Source: Bremia lactucae (taxonomy: Eukaryota; Oomycota; Peronosporomycetes; Peronosporales; Peronosporaceae). From it: DNA of 64,000 nucleotides. The notes beneath the pieces are model-generated. The model did no database searches, was not told the DNA's origin, and saw only the letters and a program-made list of their open reading frames with translations. The stretch is taken from NCBI RefSeq assembly GCF_004359215.1, contig NC_090610.1, positions 1,980,955 to 2,044,954 of the forward strand. The letters run 5' to 3'. The position numbers were made by a program, and so were the translations under genes. Shown piece after piece: positions 31,601-42,400 of the stretch; position 1 is the stretch's first letter; each line of letters opens with the position of its first letter.

Positions 31601-32400
31601 AAATTCTTTTCGTTCTTAGGATCCGGCCATTCAACTTTGGCGTTTACCTTGGTGGATCCCGCTGTAAGGCCTTGCTTCCCAATGAAGCATCCTAAGAAGA
31701 GAATTTCTTCTGCGCCAAAAATGCATTTAGATGAATTGGCATACAATTTATTTGTGCCCATAGACTCGAGCACTGCTCGCATCTATGTGGTTTTCCACAC
31801 CTGACCGACCTGCTCCGCACGAGTATGGACAAAAATGTCTTAAAAATAAGTCTGTGCATAACCTCGATGAGGGTGGAACAGTTGCGTCACTAGACGATTA
31901 AATGCCGCCGCGGCATTGGGGGAGCCCTTGTGGCATAACCAACCACTCCCATAGCATACCGCTTGGAGTGCTAACATTTGTAAGCAGGATATCGCTAGCT
32001 CTCATGTGCAGATGATATTAACCATGACTAAGTCATGTGCACTGTACATCGTACATCCCACCATATCTTTCTGTAGAATATCCTTTCTAGGATTGGTGAT
32101 TTGTGCTAGTATAGTGGCATTAGCTTATTAAGAGCATGTACAATGCGACATTTACCATTTGGCTTTTTGACACAAAATGTCGGTGTCGAATGGGGAGATT
32201 CACTCGCTCGTACCATCCCAGCCTCGTGCTTAGCACGAAAAAATCGTCGATGACGTTACACTGTTCCTTTGGTAAAGGCCAAAGTCGTGCAACACAGTAG
32301 TTGGCAATTTTATGACGGAGACCTCTATCTGGGGGTAAAATCGATAACAAACCACTTCTTAAATTCCTAACAAAGGTATAGAACAAATCTGTGGAATCTC
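31601..32400 (-). pseudogene. D2 reverse transcriptase relic
   Basis: Pieces include [38 protein letters not shown] shifted reading, and RAVLESMGTNKLYANSSKCI with FLGCFIGKQGLTAGSTKV. The YFDD region near 31830-31850 is damaged by small deletions. Confidence 0.8.
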
Positions 32401-33557
32401 AACGATCGATGATCCACTCCACGCACTGGCTGTAGCTTTTCTGTCCTCCAGGACGGCTACATCTAGAAGCGATGAGGAGTTTAACTCAACAGTTGGCCGA
32501 ATGACCACCACCTCAGATAAGTCGCCAGCCTTTAAGGCTCGGCCGAACTCATCAATAGACATTTCGTTTAGCCCTAAAAGAGCATGTAACGAAGCGATTG
32601 CCGCAAGGCTAACTTATCCCTCAATGTTACCGGTTATACCATTAACAAGATAATGCAACTGATTGCTAGTATCAATTTGTGGCGTCACTGAATTTTTGCG
32701 TCTTCGCTGTCTCGGTGTCGAGACGAACGCCTCTTAAAGGCCGGAACATCTATGTTCCTAAGCTTCGCAACCTTTATTTGCTCTATATCAGAGCTGGTGT
32801 CCAATTCGATATCATAGGAGGAGTTATATAACTTAATTTTTTGGTGCATTGACCATTAACGTGTCACTTCACGAGCATTAGAAGGGTCTGGCCCGGATCG
32901 CCTTGGCAAATTGCCAATAGTGTCACGATTGACATGCCACCTCGGCTGACCACACTTGGTGGACTTAGACGAGCCACTCCACGTGTCTCAGGAAAATTTC
33001 ACCCTTGATAACTCGGTTCTAGGCCTACAATGCTGTAGCATTCAGTAAATCGTTATTGCAACATGTGTCACTCGACGGAGTACGTGCCGTTACACCCTTT
33101 TTCCTGAGTCGTGCTCGGAATTAATATCTTAACGTTGGACTTTATAAACTCAGACATTCCAATGTCTAAAACGCTGACAGACTCAGTCAGTAATCCGCGC
33201 CAATAGCGCTTTTGTTGCCTAGCAAAGGTGGGCTCATGAATTTCCAAAGCTTTGCTAGGAACATTGCGCGTTGCGACTAAGGTCTAAGACGTCCAATCGA
33301 TCCACGGCTCATAGCGTTCAAGCCAGACGATACCAAGGATGAGATATATCTCGAATCCAAATTTAATACGAGACAGCGCTCCACACTGTCAAAGTCCAGA
33401 AACTTAATACCTAAGTTCATAGATCTTTATGAACAGTGACACGAGTCCCAGTCGCTAAGCGAACAGTGATTATCACCTTCATGCGCCTAATGCGCCTCAG
33501 CATTTTCTGATTTTCCAAAAGGGAAAGACGTCGAGCATAATTGCAAGACGCCCTGAG
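32401..33557 (-). pseudogene. D2 spacer and protease relic
   Basis: The stretch parallels 7560-8990 of element A, including [20 protein letters not shown] and the duplicated [12 protein letters not shown] region in decayed form. Near 33535-33560 the protease active site reads LLDSG followed by a frameshift. It lacks the minisatellite present in A. Confidence 0.7.
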
Positions 33558-34680
33558 TCAAGTAAAATTGACCATGAGCAACAAAAAGCCAAGCTTGTAC
33601 TCACGCTCCATGCCAGTGCGCACCGAGCTAATTGGGGCTAAGTGCTGCTTACTCTCACCTCCTAGAGGTTCAACGAAGCCTAGGCTTTTCCCAGTAGGGC
33701 GACCCGCACCTACTGAGTATCGACGTTTTCCCGCACCGTACCAAATTTCTGGTATAAATCGGGGTTGTTGCTCTTTTCGAGTTTGGCGCGCGTGTTGCGT
33801 AAGGGACAAAGCGGGCGTAAGTGCTTCCTGCTTCCGCACATATAACATTTATATGCTCTTCCACAGCTAGAAATTCTTCTTCTCCCTCCTCAACGAGGCT
33901 TAGATCCATAGGCTCAGGTCTATTAGACGATCCCGATGTGCTCGAAGAGCTAATACGGTAAACGGGCGTGCTAATACGAGCAGACTTAAAGTACAATTCA
34001 GCGCGTAGCCGTATGGCAACTGCCTCTTCAAAAGTAACAGGTGAGATCATAACAATGCCTTCCAGGCAACGCCCTCATTATGAACCCCACAAATACGGAT
34101 CGGTCTTGATGCATAGCGGCAATGAGAGTTATCAACTCCTGGACATATTCTCCTAGGTTTGTCTACCCCTGACGAGTCGCTATGAGCCGTGATCGCATAC
34201 GAGAAGCCTGATTAGGCGGTGCAAAATGCTAGTCATTTGCTGTTTCACCGAATTCCTGTGGAAATAGCGTCGTTTATAGACGTGCTGCACGAGAGTACCC
34301 ATTCCAAGGCTCTACCTCCGATCTTGGAAATGGTCATGGCCATCTTTTGTCGTACAAGGCAGAGTCTAAGGACATCTCCACTTGCTTGATCTTTACCCTT
34401 AAACGTATTAAAACTGACAACATGAAGGCAAACCTTTAGCTCTGGATCAGGTACAGCAATGTACCGAGTTGGCATAGAAGACGCTAAGTGGTCCTGGACC
34501 TGTCTGATAAGAGAGGATTTGTATTGCATAAAGGCTTAACGCCTTGCATCCAGAATCTCTTGTCCCTGAGGCATGATGCAATTTATGTGTTCTGGCCCAA
34601 ACAAGGTTTTGAGCTTCTCAAACACTAAGCGTTTCGCCCATGAACGTCTGGAATAGAGTCCGTTCCAGCAGCGGCTTAGT
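33558..34680 (-). pseudogene. D2 Gag relic
   Basis: Frames at 34529-34245 (LIRQVQDHLASSMPTRYIAV, ISKIGGRALEWVLSCSTSIN) and 34050-33670 (FEEAVAIRLRAELYFKSARI, EPMDLSLVEEGEE) match the Gag of A. The zinc knuckle has decayed (ICAEAGSTYARFVP). Indels break the protein in several places. Confidence 0.82.
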
Positions 34681-34723
34681 CGTATAAAGACTCAGGCGTA
34701 GGTTGACTACGAGTGCTACCAGG

Positions 34724-34972
34724 TGTAACGGAGCTACCTTGCTCTTTAGGTCAAAAGTAGACTTATTATAGACTCAAAGAGTCACTTACTTATATAAAAC
34801 TAATAGGTTTAACAGCTCATAAGTCGTACAAGCCTGTAAAGCTTAGCGAATCTTAGTTCAAGGGATTAAGGATTTCGTAGAAATAAGTGGCAACTACTGC
34901 GCGAGAGTATCTACTCTAAAAATGATTCTTTCTCTCATAGATCAAGGCGCAAGCCTTTCGAAGGCATTAGAC
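34724..34972 (-). repeat. Partial 5' LTR-alpha of D2
   Basis: It begins TGTAACGGAGCTACC on the plus strand next to the primer-binding site and matches the inner half of the LTRs of A to about CGAAGGCATTAGACGCT. Beyond that the sequence is Copia. Confidence 0.85.
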
Positions 34973-35426
34973 GCTCCCTCACGCGTAGTTCCAGCTCCTC
35001 GAACAACTCCTTCAAACCCAACAACTCTCGTCCAGATTGCGAAGCAGAGATGAATCCTGCCTACATCGTGCTCAACGATACTCCGGATTGTTTCTTGCAC
35101 CGCCAAATGACGACGGCTCCATCCATTGTGAGCACACACCCCAACACGTATTTGCGGTCCGACTTGTCGGCAGCAAAATCTACATCGCTCCAACATTCGA
35201 TTTGAACATTCACGGACGTCGGTCCAACACCGTTTAGGTGTAACTTCAAGTCCCTCGACATCTTTAAGTAACTTAAGATTGGCTTCGCAGTCTCGTAATC
35301 TTTCGTCGTTGGCTTATGTGTCTGTCTTGTGGCCTTGTGCACAGCAAAACAAATATCTGGACGCGTGCATCTTGCAATCCTTAGCAGGCTTCTAACCAGA
35401 GATAGAAACGACTTTACACTTGGCAC
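34973..35426 (-). pseudogene. Copia RNase H
   Basis: The frame encodes RCTRPDICFAVHKATRQTHK, CWSDVDFAADKSDRKYVLG and WRCKKQSGVSLST, the signature order of Copia RNase H. The frame ends near 35061, with further relics to about 34975. Confidence 0.88.
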
Positions 35427-36354
35427 ACCCTTCGCATTTTTGGCAGGAAGGTAGTCTAAATCATCTTCATTTTCCGTGTTGCATTCGTCCCCGATGGGGG
35501 TACGTACCCCGTTCGCTCACTCCAGTCCGAAATCCTTCGGCAGTAGCTCGATCATGGTCTCTTGATCCAAAACGTATCCCGTTGTTTCGTTCAGTCCAAT
35601 TTTCAGCCCTAGAAACTTGCGAACAACTCCTACGTCTTTGATGGACAATGAACTCGTCTCCACACAAAAATCAATTACAGCGCTCTGTTTGGTGCCAGTG
35701 ACCAAAAGGTCATTGCCATTGACACTAACCACCGTGCACCTACCGCCTTTGCTTGTAGTATAGGCACATGTTACGGTGCATTGCTGGAAACGACCTTGGC
35801 GCAGCTTGAAATTAAATAATTTGCTCCATAGTCGTCCAGCCTGCTTAAGGCCATAAAGTGACTTCTTCAATAGGAGGACCAGATTGCTCGGGATCTTCGG
35901 TCCGAAAGCCTTGAGTACCTGGTCGTTTAGGACCTTCCCCTTCGGCGCCTTCATGTAAATGTCCAGGTGCTCCTCCTTTTCTGCTTTGACATACGCATTC
36001 GGTACGTCGCCATGTCGAGCCAGTACGTTCCATCGCGTGGAGAGCACCAGAATTAACTTCAGCATACCCAAATTCATGACAGACGCGTATAATCCACGTC
36101 GAACACTTGTTCGTTTCCACAGACAGCCAGACGAGCCTTGTATTGTTCGATGTTCCCATAAGCATCAGTCTTGGTCTTGTAGACCCACTTGTTGTGCAGA
36201 AATGCGCACCTTTAGGCGGCACCACAATTGTCCGAACGTCGTTCGATTTCAAGGCGTCCAGTTCTTCAGTCATGGCATTTGCCCACTGTTTACAGTGTTT
36301 ACTTCTGATGGCTTCACCATAGTGCTTTGGGTCTTGGATGATGTCTGCGTTCAC
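35427..36354 (-). pseudogene. Copia reverse transcriptase (RVT_2)
   Basis: The N-terminal part (WANAMTEELDALKSNDV, 36354 onward) and the longer frame 36077-35517 (GDVPNAYVKAEKEEHLDIYM, LKKSLYGLKQAGRLWSKL, FLGLKIGLNETTGY) are typical Copia RT. The catalytic YVDD is replaced by NGND before LLVTGT, so the enzyme is inactive. Frameshifts lie between the two parts. Confidence 0.88.
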
Positions 36355-36617
36355 AACATCCTGTTGTTCAGCAGAACCTTTATTCGAAGGCTCTCTAGGC
36401 TGTTGTCTGCTGATCGACTTTATACCATGCCGTTCTCTAGTCCATCTGGATTTCGGCCGTTACGAGCTTTCGTCACCCGTTTCCAGGCACTTGAGGGTAC
36501 TTGAACGTCCAGTTAATTCACTTTGGGCATCTCTTCCTAATGGTCAACTTTTTATTCAAGGTAAGACTTGCGCTGTCGATTTTGTTCATCCGACAGCGTT
36601 TTGATGTTTCGAACATG

Positions 36618-37240
36618 TTATGTCACCAGAACCACCTTGTCCTTGGAGATGTACACTGTGGACCCCTTCGTCTCGTCCTTCTTGTCAATTACTAGGGTCG
36701 CTTTCCCGCACTCTCCAAGTGACTCGTTCCTTGCATTGCCATGCAGAACCGAACACCACGATGCACTCAGCAAAGGCACCTTCTTCGTCAAAGATTCCAT
36801 GGGGGACACTCCACCAGGGTTTGACTTGGTTCTGCTCCGGTTGAGAATGTACGTCGCGTACTCAGCAGCATCACCCCAGAAATATAGAGGTAGATTCGAG
36901 GCGAATACCATGCTTCGTAATATGCTCATGACAGTACGATGCATCCGTTCGGCCTTGACATGACTGGCTTCACTTACTTGATGTGAGACCTCTGTCGCTT
37001 TGCAAAACACGTCCAGTGTCTTGTATTCGCCACCCCTGTTTGTGCGCAGCACGTGGATCCTGCAATTGAACTCTCGCTCAACCTCACGAGGAAATGCTTG
37101 AATTTGAAGGCAGCAACATCCTCGAATTTGGCCAAAAACACACGACAGTAGTTCGATCGGTAGTCAACGAAGTTGACCAGGTAGCGGTTGCCCAAACGAT
37201 CACTTGAGGTCATCGGGCCTTTGAGGTCGGAGCATATCAC
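36618..37240 (-). pseudogene. Copia integrase core
   Basis: ICSDLKGPMTSSDRLGNRYL carries the first Asp. The second block reads LRTNRGGEYKTL, where the usual Asp is Asn. The third block, HVKAERMHRTVMSILRSM, keeps the Glu. YFWGDAAEYATYILNR follows. A frame change near 37060 separates the first block from the rest. Confidence 0.88.
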
Positions 37241-37640
37241 TCAACCTATCAAATTGATGGGAGAATTCATTCTCGTGTCCCTCTTCGACTGCAACACTTT
37301 CGCTTGCTTTCCTTGGGCACAGGCCAAGCGATGCATTCGCGTCATCCGCGTCATGTCCGTCAGCCTGATAGCTGCTGCCGGGTCTTTGGCCATCCTGACG
37401 ATAGTATCAAAACACAGGTAACCCAAGCGGCTATAAGTGCATCTAGGTACCACTCTGAACATCCAAATCGGACTCATATTCAGGTGAATCGAGTACAGCC
37501 ATCATCGCCACCCGTGGTGAACTGTAGACATTGTTTCCGCGTCCCATCACTGCAACAGCTAACACATTGTTGTTGCAGTCGACATCCATAACCGGTGTAC
37601 CTCCAAACCCAGAGGTCAACACACGCCTCCTTACTCAATA
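37241..37640 (-). pseudogene. Copia protease end and pre-integrase domain
   Basis: The frame 37477-37241 shows RLGYLCFDTIVRMAKDP and CAQGKQAKVLQSKR, a Gag-pre-integrase zinc-binding region. Upstream relics (VMDVDCNNN, VMGRGNNVYSSP) around 37500-37600 are consistent with the end of the protease. Confidence 0.72.
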
Positions 37641-37899
37641 TTCAAGTACGCATCATTTAGCCTCGAGTTTACCATACGAGATGATGTTACGCTGAGATTT
37701 GGGGCGTACTGAACATCGAGGGGTCATATGGTGTTCACATCTCCAAGTGCAATAACCTACTTCCTTGTTTGGTAATTCGCAGCACACCTCCATCAGTGGC
37801 TGCCGTCAACACACTCATTTTGACAATCCGTTGGGTCTTCCAGCAGATTGAGTTCATTGACCAGGTGCCTGCTGGACCCTGTCGAGGATCCAATGGTTG

Positions 37900-38450
37900 A
37901 CTTGTAGACTCCCATCATTGCCAACTGCGAACGTAAAGCTTGCCCTTAGATTTTTTTGCTTCAATGGAGGGCTTATCGATTTAATTTGTCCGGCACCTTC
38001 ACTGAACGATGTCTTCACCTTGACCTTGACCTTAGGCTTCGACTGCTTTCTTTGCTCGCAGTGTTGACCACGTCGCGCTAAAGATGCTTTCCATGGTTGT
38101 CAACTACCGTCGACTATGCCAGCTCTTCAGCTTGGCGTAAGCAATCGGTTTGGTAAATGTCCTACCGGGACAACATAGTCATTCGCATGTGCAGGTCCGC
38201 TAATGGACAATACTGTTTAGCACGAGCATATCCGCCCCTCCGCACGCATCACGGACAGCGGCCAGGTATAAGAAGTGGTCCGTCCAACTTCATTGGGCTG
38301 CATTCGGCGCCGTGAACAACTTCATACTCTGGGCAGGTGTGATCTTGGTGCTGAAAGCCTTGAATAACCTTTCCAAAGCATGCTCTACCCAGGGCCGAAC
38401 CAAAAACACTCGACTCCGCGGAGTCTCCGGTGCTTACCGGCTTGCTCTCG
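37900..38450 (-). pseudogene. Copia Gag relic
   Basis: In broken minus-strand frames I read KITPAQSMKLFTAPNAAQ, WTDHFLYLAAVRDACGG and LVLNSIVH, typical of oomycete Copia Gag. No long frame remains. Confidence 0.6.
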
Positions 38451-38954
38451 CTGGGAGGCCTCTATCCGATTCATCCGATTAGATAGGCTCCCGAGATAGC
38501 CAGCACCTTATTCAGTGCCGCCACGGGCACTGCCGACTTTTCTTTTAAGGGGTGGTCGCCGACCTCCACGGTAGGTACAGCTTGTTTTGCTGCGCCAACA
38601 AAACGGTCTGTTGGGCTCACAACCTGTTGTACGATATGTCGTCTGTTGCACTTGTGCAAGAGGTGTAGGAAATAAAAGTAAAACATTTTCAGCATTACGT
38701 AATCTCATTCGTTAACACATCAGTTGCTCTGCAACTTGACCATGACGAGCTCCACGTGCTGACCGTCTCTCCCTGTTATGCCGTCCTGATGTTTCGACTT
38801 GACGATAACGTCAGCTCGTCGCATATATCAAATTGTCACAACCGTTAGCCAATCAGGTGAGGTCGCGACCTACCAGGTACAAGTTGTCGCAGTTGATTTC
38901 AACGCCCCTGTCGGCCTGTCACAAAACGATACTTTCTAATAAACATAAATATTA
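38451..38954. other. Unassigned stretch upstream of Copia
   Basis: It may include the Copia leader and 5' LTR, but no repeat partner is present in the window to confirm this. No gene is recognised. Confidence 0.35.
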
Positions 38955-39190
38955 GGAAGGTGTAGTATTCTCACTGATCGAGAAGCAAGCCTTAGAAAGG
39001 CACGACACGCTGATTCGATGAAAAGGGGATCTAAATTTTAAAATCATTACCCTAGTCATCTTAGACTAGATTTCATCCACCAGATTTCTATTTTCCATAT
39101 AACATTTAAATGGCATTACCTATTTTAAAAGGAAACGGTTATTTTACCCATAATGTAAATTGTACTACATTAACAATTTGAGATTCCTAG
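38955..39190 (-). repeat. LTR-alpha remnant
   Basis: The sequence GAAGCAAGCCTTAGAAAGGC, TTACCCTAGTCATCTTAG, CACCAGATTT and TTTTACCCATAATGTAAAT follows the outer half of LTR-alpha. It slightly overlaps in content with the D2 LTR fragment at 34724-34972, so it is not simply the other half of that LTR. Confidence 0.72.
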
Positions 39191-39194
39191 TGTG

Positions 39195-39357
39195 CAGTCC
39201 TCCCTCTGCTAACTTATAGCCATATCAGAGGGTATTAGCCATACGAAAACAGTAAGTAGTTAGTTGGCGATCATAGAACGACCACAGTGGACGTCAAATC
39301 CTATAAGTTAACGAGGGTTATAATTTGTCGGGGGATAAGTTATTAGAAGGAGGACTG
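39195..39357. mobile_element. Small terminal-inverted-repeat element (MITE-like)
   Basis: The ends CAGTCCTCCCTCTGCTAAC and, in inverse complement, CAGTCCTCCTTCTAATAAC form terminal inverted repeats of about 24 bp around a 163-bp element without coding capacity. It sits at the end of an LTR remnant. I see no certain target duplication. Confidence 0.7.
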
Positions 39358-39551
39358 TACAATTACAGATACATAGCCAGACACTTGTTGGTTTGATTGT
39401 AACTTATCACAACTTTACTTTAATATAAGGAAATATAGAAAATATACCAAAATTAATAAAAAAAATTACCAAAGAATCAAAAAAGAAAAAAGAATATACC
39501 AAAATAATTAAGAAAGAAAATATACCACGCATGTATAATATACGTCCGAGT
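39358..39551 (-). repeat. AT-rich tail of a dispersed repeat
   Basis: Strings of the form TTGGTATATTTT recur here and, in the other orientation, at 49790-50010. Both follow the shared motif ACTCGNACGTATA. Confidence 0.6.
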
Positions 39552-39590
39552 ATGCTACACTTGATCTTAGCCATGAGGCAGAGAAGGTAT
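39552..39590 (-). pseudogene. U2 snRNA 5'-end-like fragment
   Basis: On the minus strand the string GGCTAAGATCAAGTGTAG is identical to the most conserved part of U2 snRNA, and the preceding CTTCTCTGCCT resembles its first stem. The branch-site pairing sequence GUAGUA reads GTAGCA, and similarity stops after about 38 bases with no later stems or Sm site. It is a fragment in a repeat, not a working snRNA gene. Confidence 0.55.
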
Positions 39591-39971
39591 CATGAAGATA
39601 TATGAATTTGAAGGCGTTGTATTCATAGAAATCTGCCATAAGCATAAGACGGAGTTTTAGGATGCTTCAATCTAGTCACGTAAGCAATAAGCTTTCGAGT
39701 AGATAAGGACTCTGTAAGACTGTTTCAGTTTGTCCCACCCCCGCTAACTCTAGCTGGCCACACATCAACGATTGTGTTTTGCTGAATATTAATACCAGCG
39801 ATGGATAGCGACGACGAGCACCAAGGCGTCGTGCAGATATGAGCTGCGAAACAAATTGCTTTAAGCCCCGCAACCAGAGGTATGGCCATATGCTCTGGCG
39901 GGAAAGTGACACCCGGAAAGATCCAATTAAAGTTAAGGAACGAAGGAATTATCGCCACCTTACAAGAGGTG
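39591..39971. other. Unassigned stretch
   Basis: Two overlapping minus-strand frames of about 77 codons (39676-39958) have no recognised domain. The part next to 39600 (CAACGCCTTCAAATTCAT on the minus strand) is shared with 49757-49775. Confidence 0.4.
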
Positions 39972-40347
39972 TGTAACGGGGTGTATCGTTACATGAAATC
40001 AACTTTTATAGGTTCTTGTTTAAAATGTTTTTTAAAAGGTCGATAATATTTGGAGAATATTACTTTACGTAGTAATATTCGGATAGCTTATCGATTGGTA
40101 GATTTAGGCGATTATATCTACTTGCTCCGCGGTCCAGTCAGCACTGGACGCGCGCAAAGAAAGAGACAGATAAGACTTTATTATATGTATTACATTAGTA
40201 TGCAATTAAGGTAGTATTAAATAGATAGAAACAAAAGAACTTAATTATATTTAATACAGTTTACTTTTAACCCTCTTGAAAGCTAGTTTTTTTAAGAGTC
40301 TTCCTCTGCATGTACTAGTGTACGTGAAGTGACGTGAGGGTGCCCAT
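39972..40347 (+). repeat. 5' LTR-gamma of element F (3' end inverted)
   Basis: It starts TGTAACGGGGTGTATCG and matches 49003-49380 to GTGACGTGAGG. The last 70 or so bases of the LTR are found in reverse at 40835-40905. Confidence 0.9.
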
Positions 40348-40905
40348 GCGACTTGCATTTGCTCGTCGACGATGTGACGAGCCTTTATGGCATCGTCCAA
40401 CTCGACAAACCATCTTAGGAAGGAGTCTTCTTCGACTCCCTTATACTTACAGATGTCAATCTTTAGGTTTTCGGGACGACGCGTTTGCGTCATCCCAGGT
40501 ACAGGGGTCTGTACCTCTTGTAACCTCTACAGTTCTGCCTGTTGAGAGCCTTGCTGATTAAGCAAGGCTACTTTTTCCTTCATCTCGTCAAGTTCATGTT
40601 GTATGAACTTGGCGACGGTTGAATGGAGGGCATCTCTGTCTAAGTTGGACAGTAATGCCAGGATTGCATTGTTTCCTACGGATGAACTCATTCGTGCAAC
40701 CGCACTCCTTTCCATGTCACTTAGAAAGGAGTAGCTATCACGCGAAGCGTGACGCGTATTTCCATTATCATCTAACATGGACATGTTAGATGATAGAATT
40801 GTGGTCCTTAGACGGACTACAAAGTGCTACCAGGTGTAACGGGGCACTGCCGACTTGTACTTCTTCAGTACAATTCTTTTTCGCACTGTTAAAGTGCGAG
40901 CGGCC
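40348..40905 (-). pseudogene. Inverted segment: LTR end, primer-binding site and Gag N-terminus of F
   Basis: On the minus strand this holds the end of an LTR-gamma (40905-40835, ending GTGCCCCGTTACA), the TGGTAGCACT primer-binding site (40832-40823), and a Gag start at 40784 (MSMLDDNGNTRHASRDSYSF, FIQHELDEMKEKVALLNQQG). After one in-frame TAG it continues with MTQTRRPENLKIDICKYKG and FVELDDAIKARHIVDEQMQV. The Gag reading stops at 40350, and its continuation (LRDPYVFGSLEDFKAR) begins on the plus strand at 40906. The order is restored if this block is turned round, with only about 11 codons missing at the Gag joint. Confidence 0.85.
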
Positions 40906-41544
40906 TTAAGTTGCGCGACCCATATGTCTTTGGGTCGCTAGAGGATTTTAAAGCCCGGCTCAAACAGACGTTTGAACCGCCTTGGGCTGAGTTCAGAGCT
41001 CGATCAGAGCTTTTGAAACTCAAGCTAGGCAAGCGTGATGTTCACGCTTCTGCCCAGCACATAACGACTCTTAGCGAGTTGTATCACGAACAACCCAGTT
41101 CATGAACATACGTTGATTACGGGGTTCATGCAAGGTCTAACAGATGGTCCCGTGAAGTCCCACCTGTTCCGCTTGGAACTGAATACGCTTGAAGAAGCAA
41201 TATTCGTTGCAGAACAGGAGGACTTTTTCTTGAGACAGACTCAAGCTAGTTCGTCATCGTATCGTCCTCCAAGACGACACGAGCTTGGAGGTCCAGAACC
41301 TATGGACCTCTCTTATGTCGAAAGCGAGAGACTTCGCTTTTCGAACAGTAAGCGATTGCAGGAATGCAATCGCTGTCAAAAGTTAGGTCACAACGCTCAT
41401 AAGTGTAGTGCTCCACGCCCAGTACAAGAGGTACTGAACGCAATTATGGACCGTATGCCAAAAAGGGCAACGGTCGCGGGTCCGACGTTGTTGCAAAATC
41501 ACAACAGCGAGGCGGACCGCCCAAAAAACGGTCGGGGTCGGTAG
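40906..41544 (+). pseudogene. Element F Gag C-terminal part with zinc knuckle
   Basis: The capsid domain continues with LRDPYVFGSLEDFKARLKQT and RSELLKLKLGKRDVHASAQH, then after a frameshift near 41105 FMQGLTDGPVKSHLFRLELN and PMDLSYVESERL. A zinc knuckle CNRCQKLGHNAHKC (41365-41406) has all four ligands. Confidence 0.9.
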
Positions 41545-41602
41545 GGGCGCGACGCCTTACTGATCCATCAAACTCAAGAATTTGCAAGTCTCTTGACGAA
41601 AG

Positions 41603-42400
41603 TTGCTCCAGACACACAATCATTATGTGTCAGCACCTGGCGATGCGGTATCCCTCATTATTTTGAAGTTAAAAGTGACAAATGATTTGTTGCTTAGAGC
41701 CGTAGTGGACTGTGGGGCGTCGAATAACTTTATTTTTTGCCGGTCGCTAGAGGGTCGCAGGCTCAAATATGTTGAACGCGACATCCCTTCAACGAGGAGA
41801 CGGTGCGTCTAGCGTAACAGTTATGAATGCGTAGTGAAATTTCACTGCTTGTTAAGAGATGCACAGTACGATGGTGATTCCGTCATACTGGATTTAGATG
41901 ACAAATTTGCTGTCATCCTAGGTTTACCTTGATCAGACAGAATGAGCCAAGAATCGATGGCAGCATCGACACGTAGAGATGCCTGCCACTTATTCATCAG
42001 ATGGCCATCTGATGAACGTCTTGGAGCACTCACATGCGTGAGGATGTACTACGAATGAGTGCGATGGCCTCACTTGTGGTACGGTCGTTACTACGACTGC
42101 ACAAGATCACAGTGTGATAACTAATCACACTGTAGAGTCAGCTGCCGGCGGTTGTGCTAATGCACAGGAAGCGCCGAAAGTCCACCACTCAAATAAGTCG
42201 AGTGGCTTGAAACATGAATGTACCCCTAGCGAGCGACGTTCAAGGAAAATACTGATTGACCAAAAGGGACAACACCATGATCCTAGGTCGATTAGAGAGT
42301 CGAGCCTAGAATACCCAACTGGGATAGCGCAATCACAGCCGGAAGACGTTGGCGGGATAAGTCCCCACGTACTTGAGGAGAAAGCTCCTTAAAAATTTAA
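41603..42400 (+). pseudogene. Element F protease and spacer
   Basis: LLLRAVVDCGASNNFIF carries the protease active site in the form D-C-G instead of D-S/T-G. After a TAG near 41810, relics DSVILDLDDKFAVILGLP mark the protease C-terminus. From 42114 an open frame of 92 residues is spacer without a domain. Confidence 0.75.

Larger units (their letters stand above)
29758..34972 (-). mobile_element. Element D2: degraded relative of element A
   Basis: This minus-strand copy follows the same order as A: LTR-alpha (34724-34972), primer-binding site (34712-34721), Gag, protease, RT, RNase H, integrase. It is riddled with indels. Its 3' part is cut near 29757, where the integrase C-terminal block (LAYTLNIPSKLRTHP) runs directly into D1 RT sequence. 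The outer part of its LTR is replaced by Copia sequence. Confidence 0.85.
34973..38450 (-). mobile_element. Ty1/Copia retrotransposon remnant
   Basis: Minus-strand Gag, protease, integrase, RT and RNase H appear in the order typical of Copia (integrase before RT). No LTR was recognised at either end. Multiple stops and frameshifts, and lost catalytic residues in integrase and RT, show it is dead. It abuts the truncated LTR of D2. Confidence 0.88.

Noticed and set aside
34724..39190. Copia inserted into a single LTR-alpha of D2
   Set aside because: The two LTR fragments on either side overlap in content and differ in sequence, so they are separate remnants rather than halves of one LTR.
39552..39590. 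Functional U2 snRNA gene
   Set aside because: Only about 38 bases match, the branch-site pairing sequence is altered, and later stems and the Sm site are missing.
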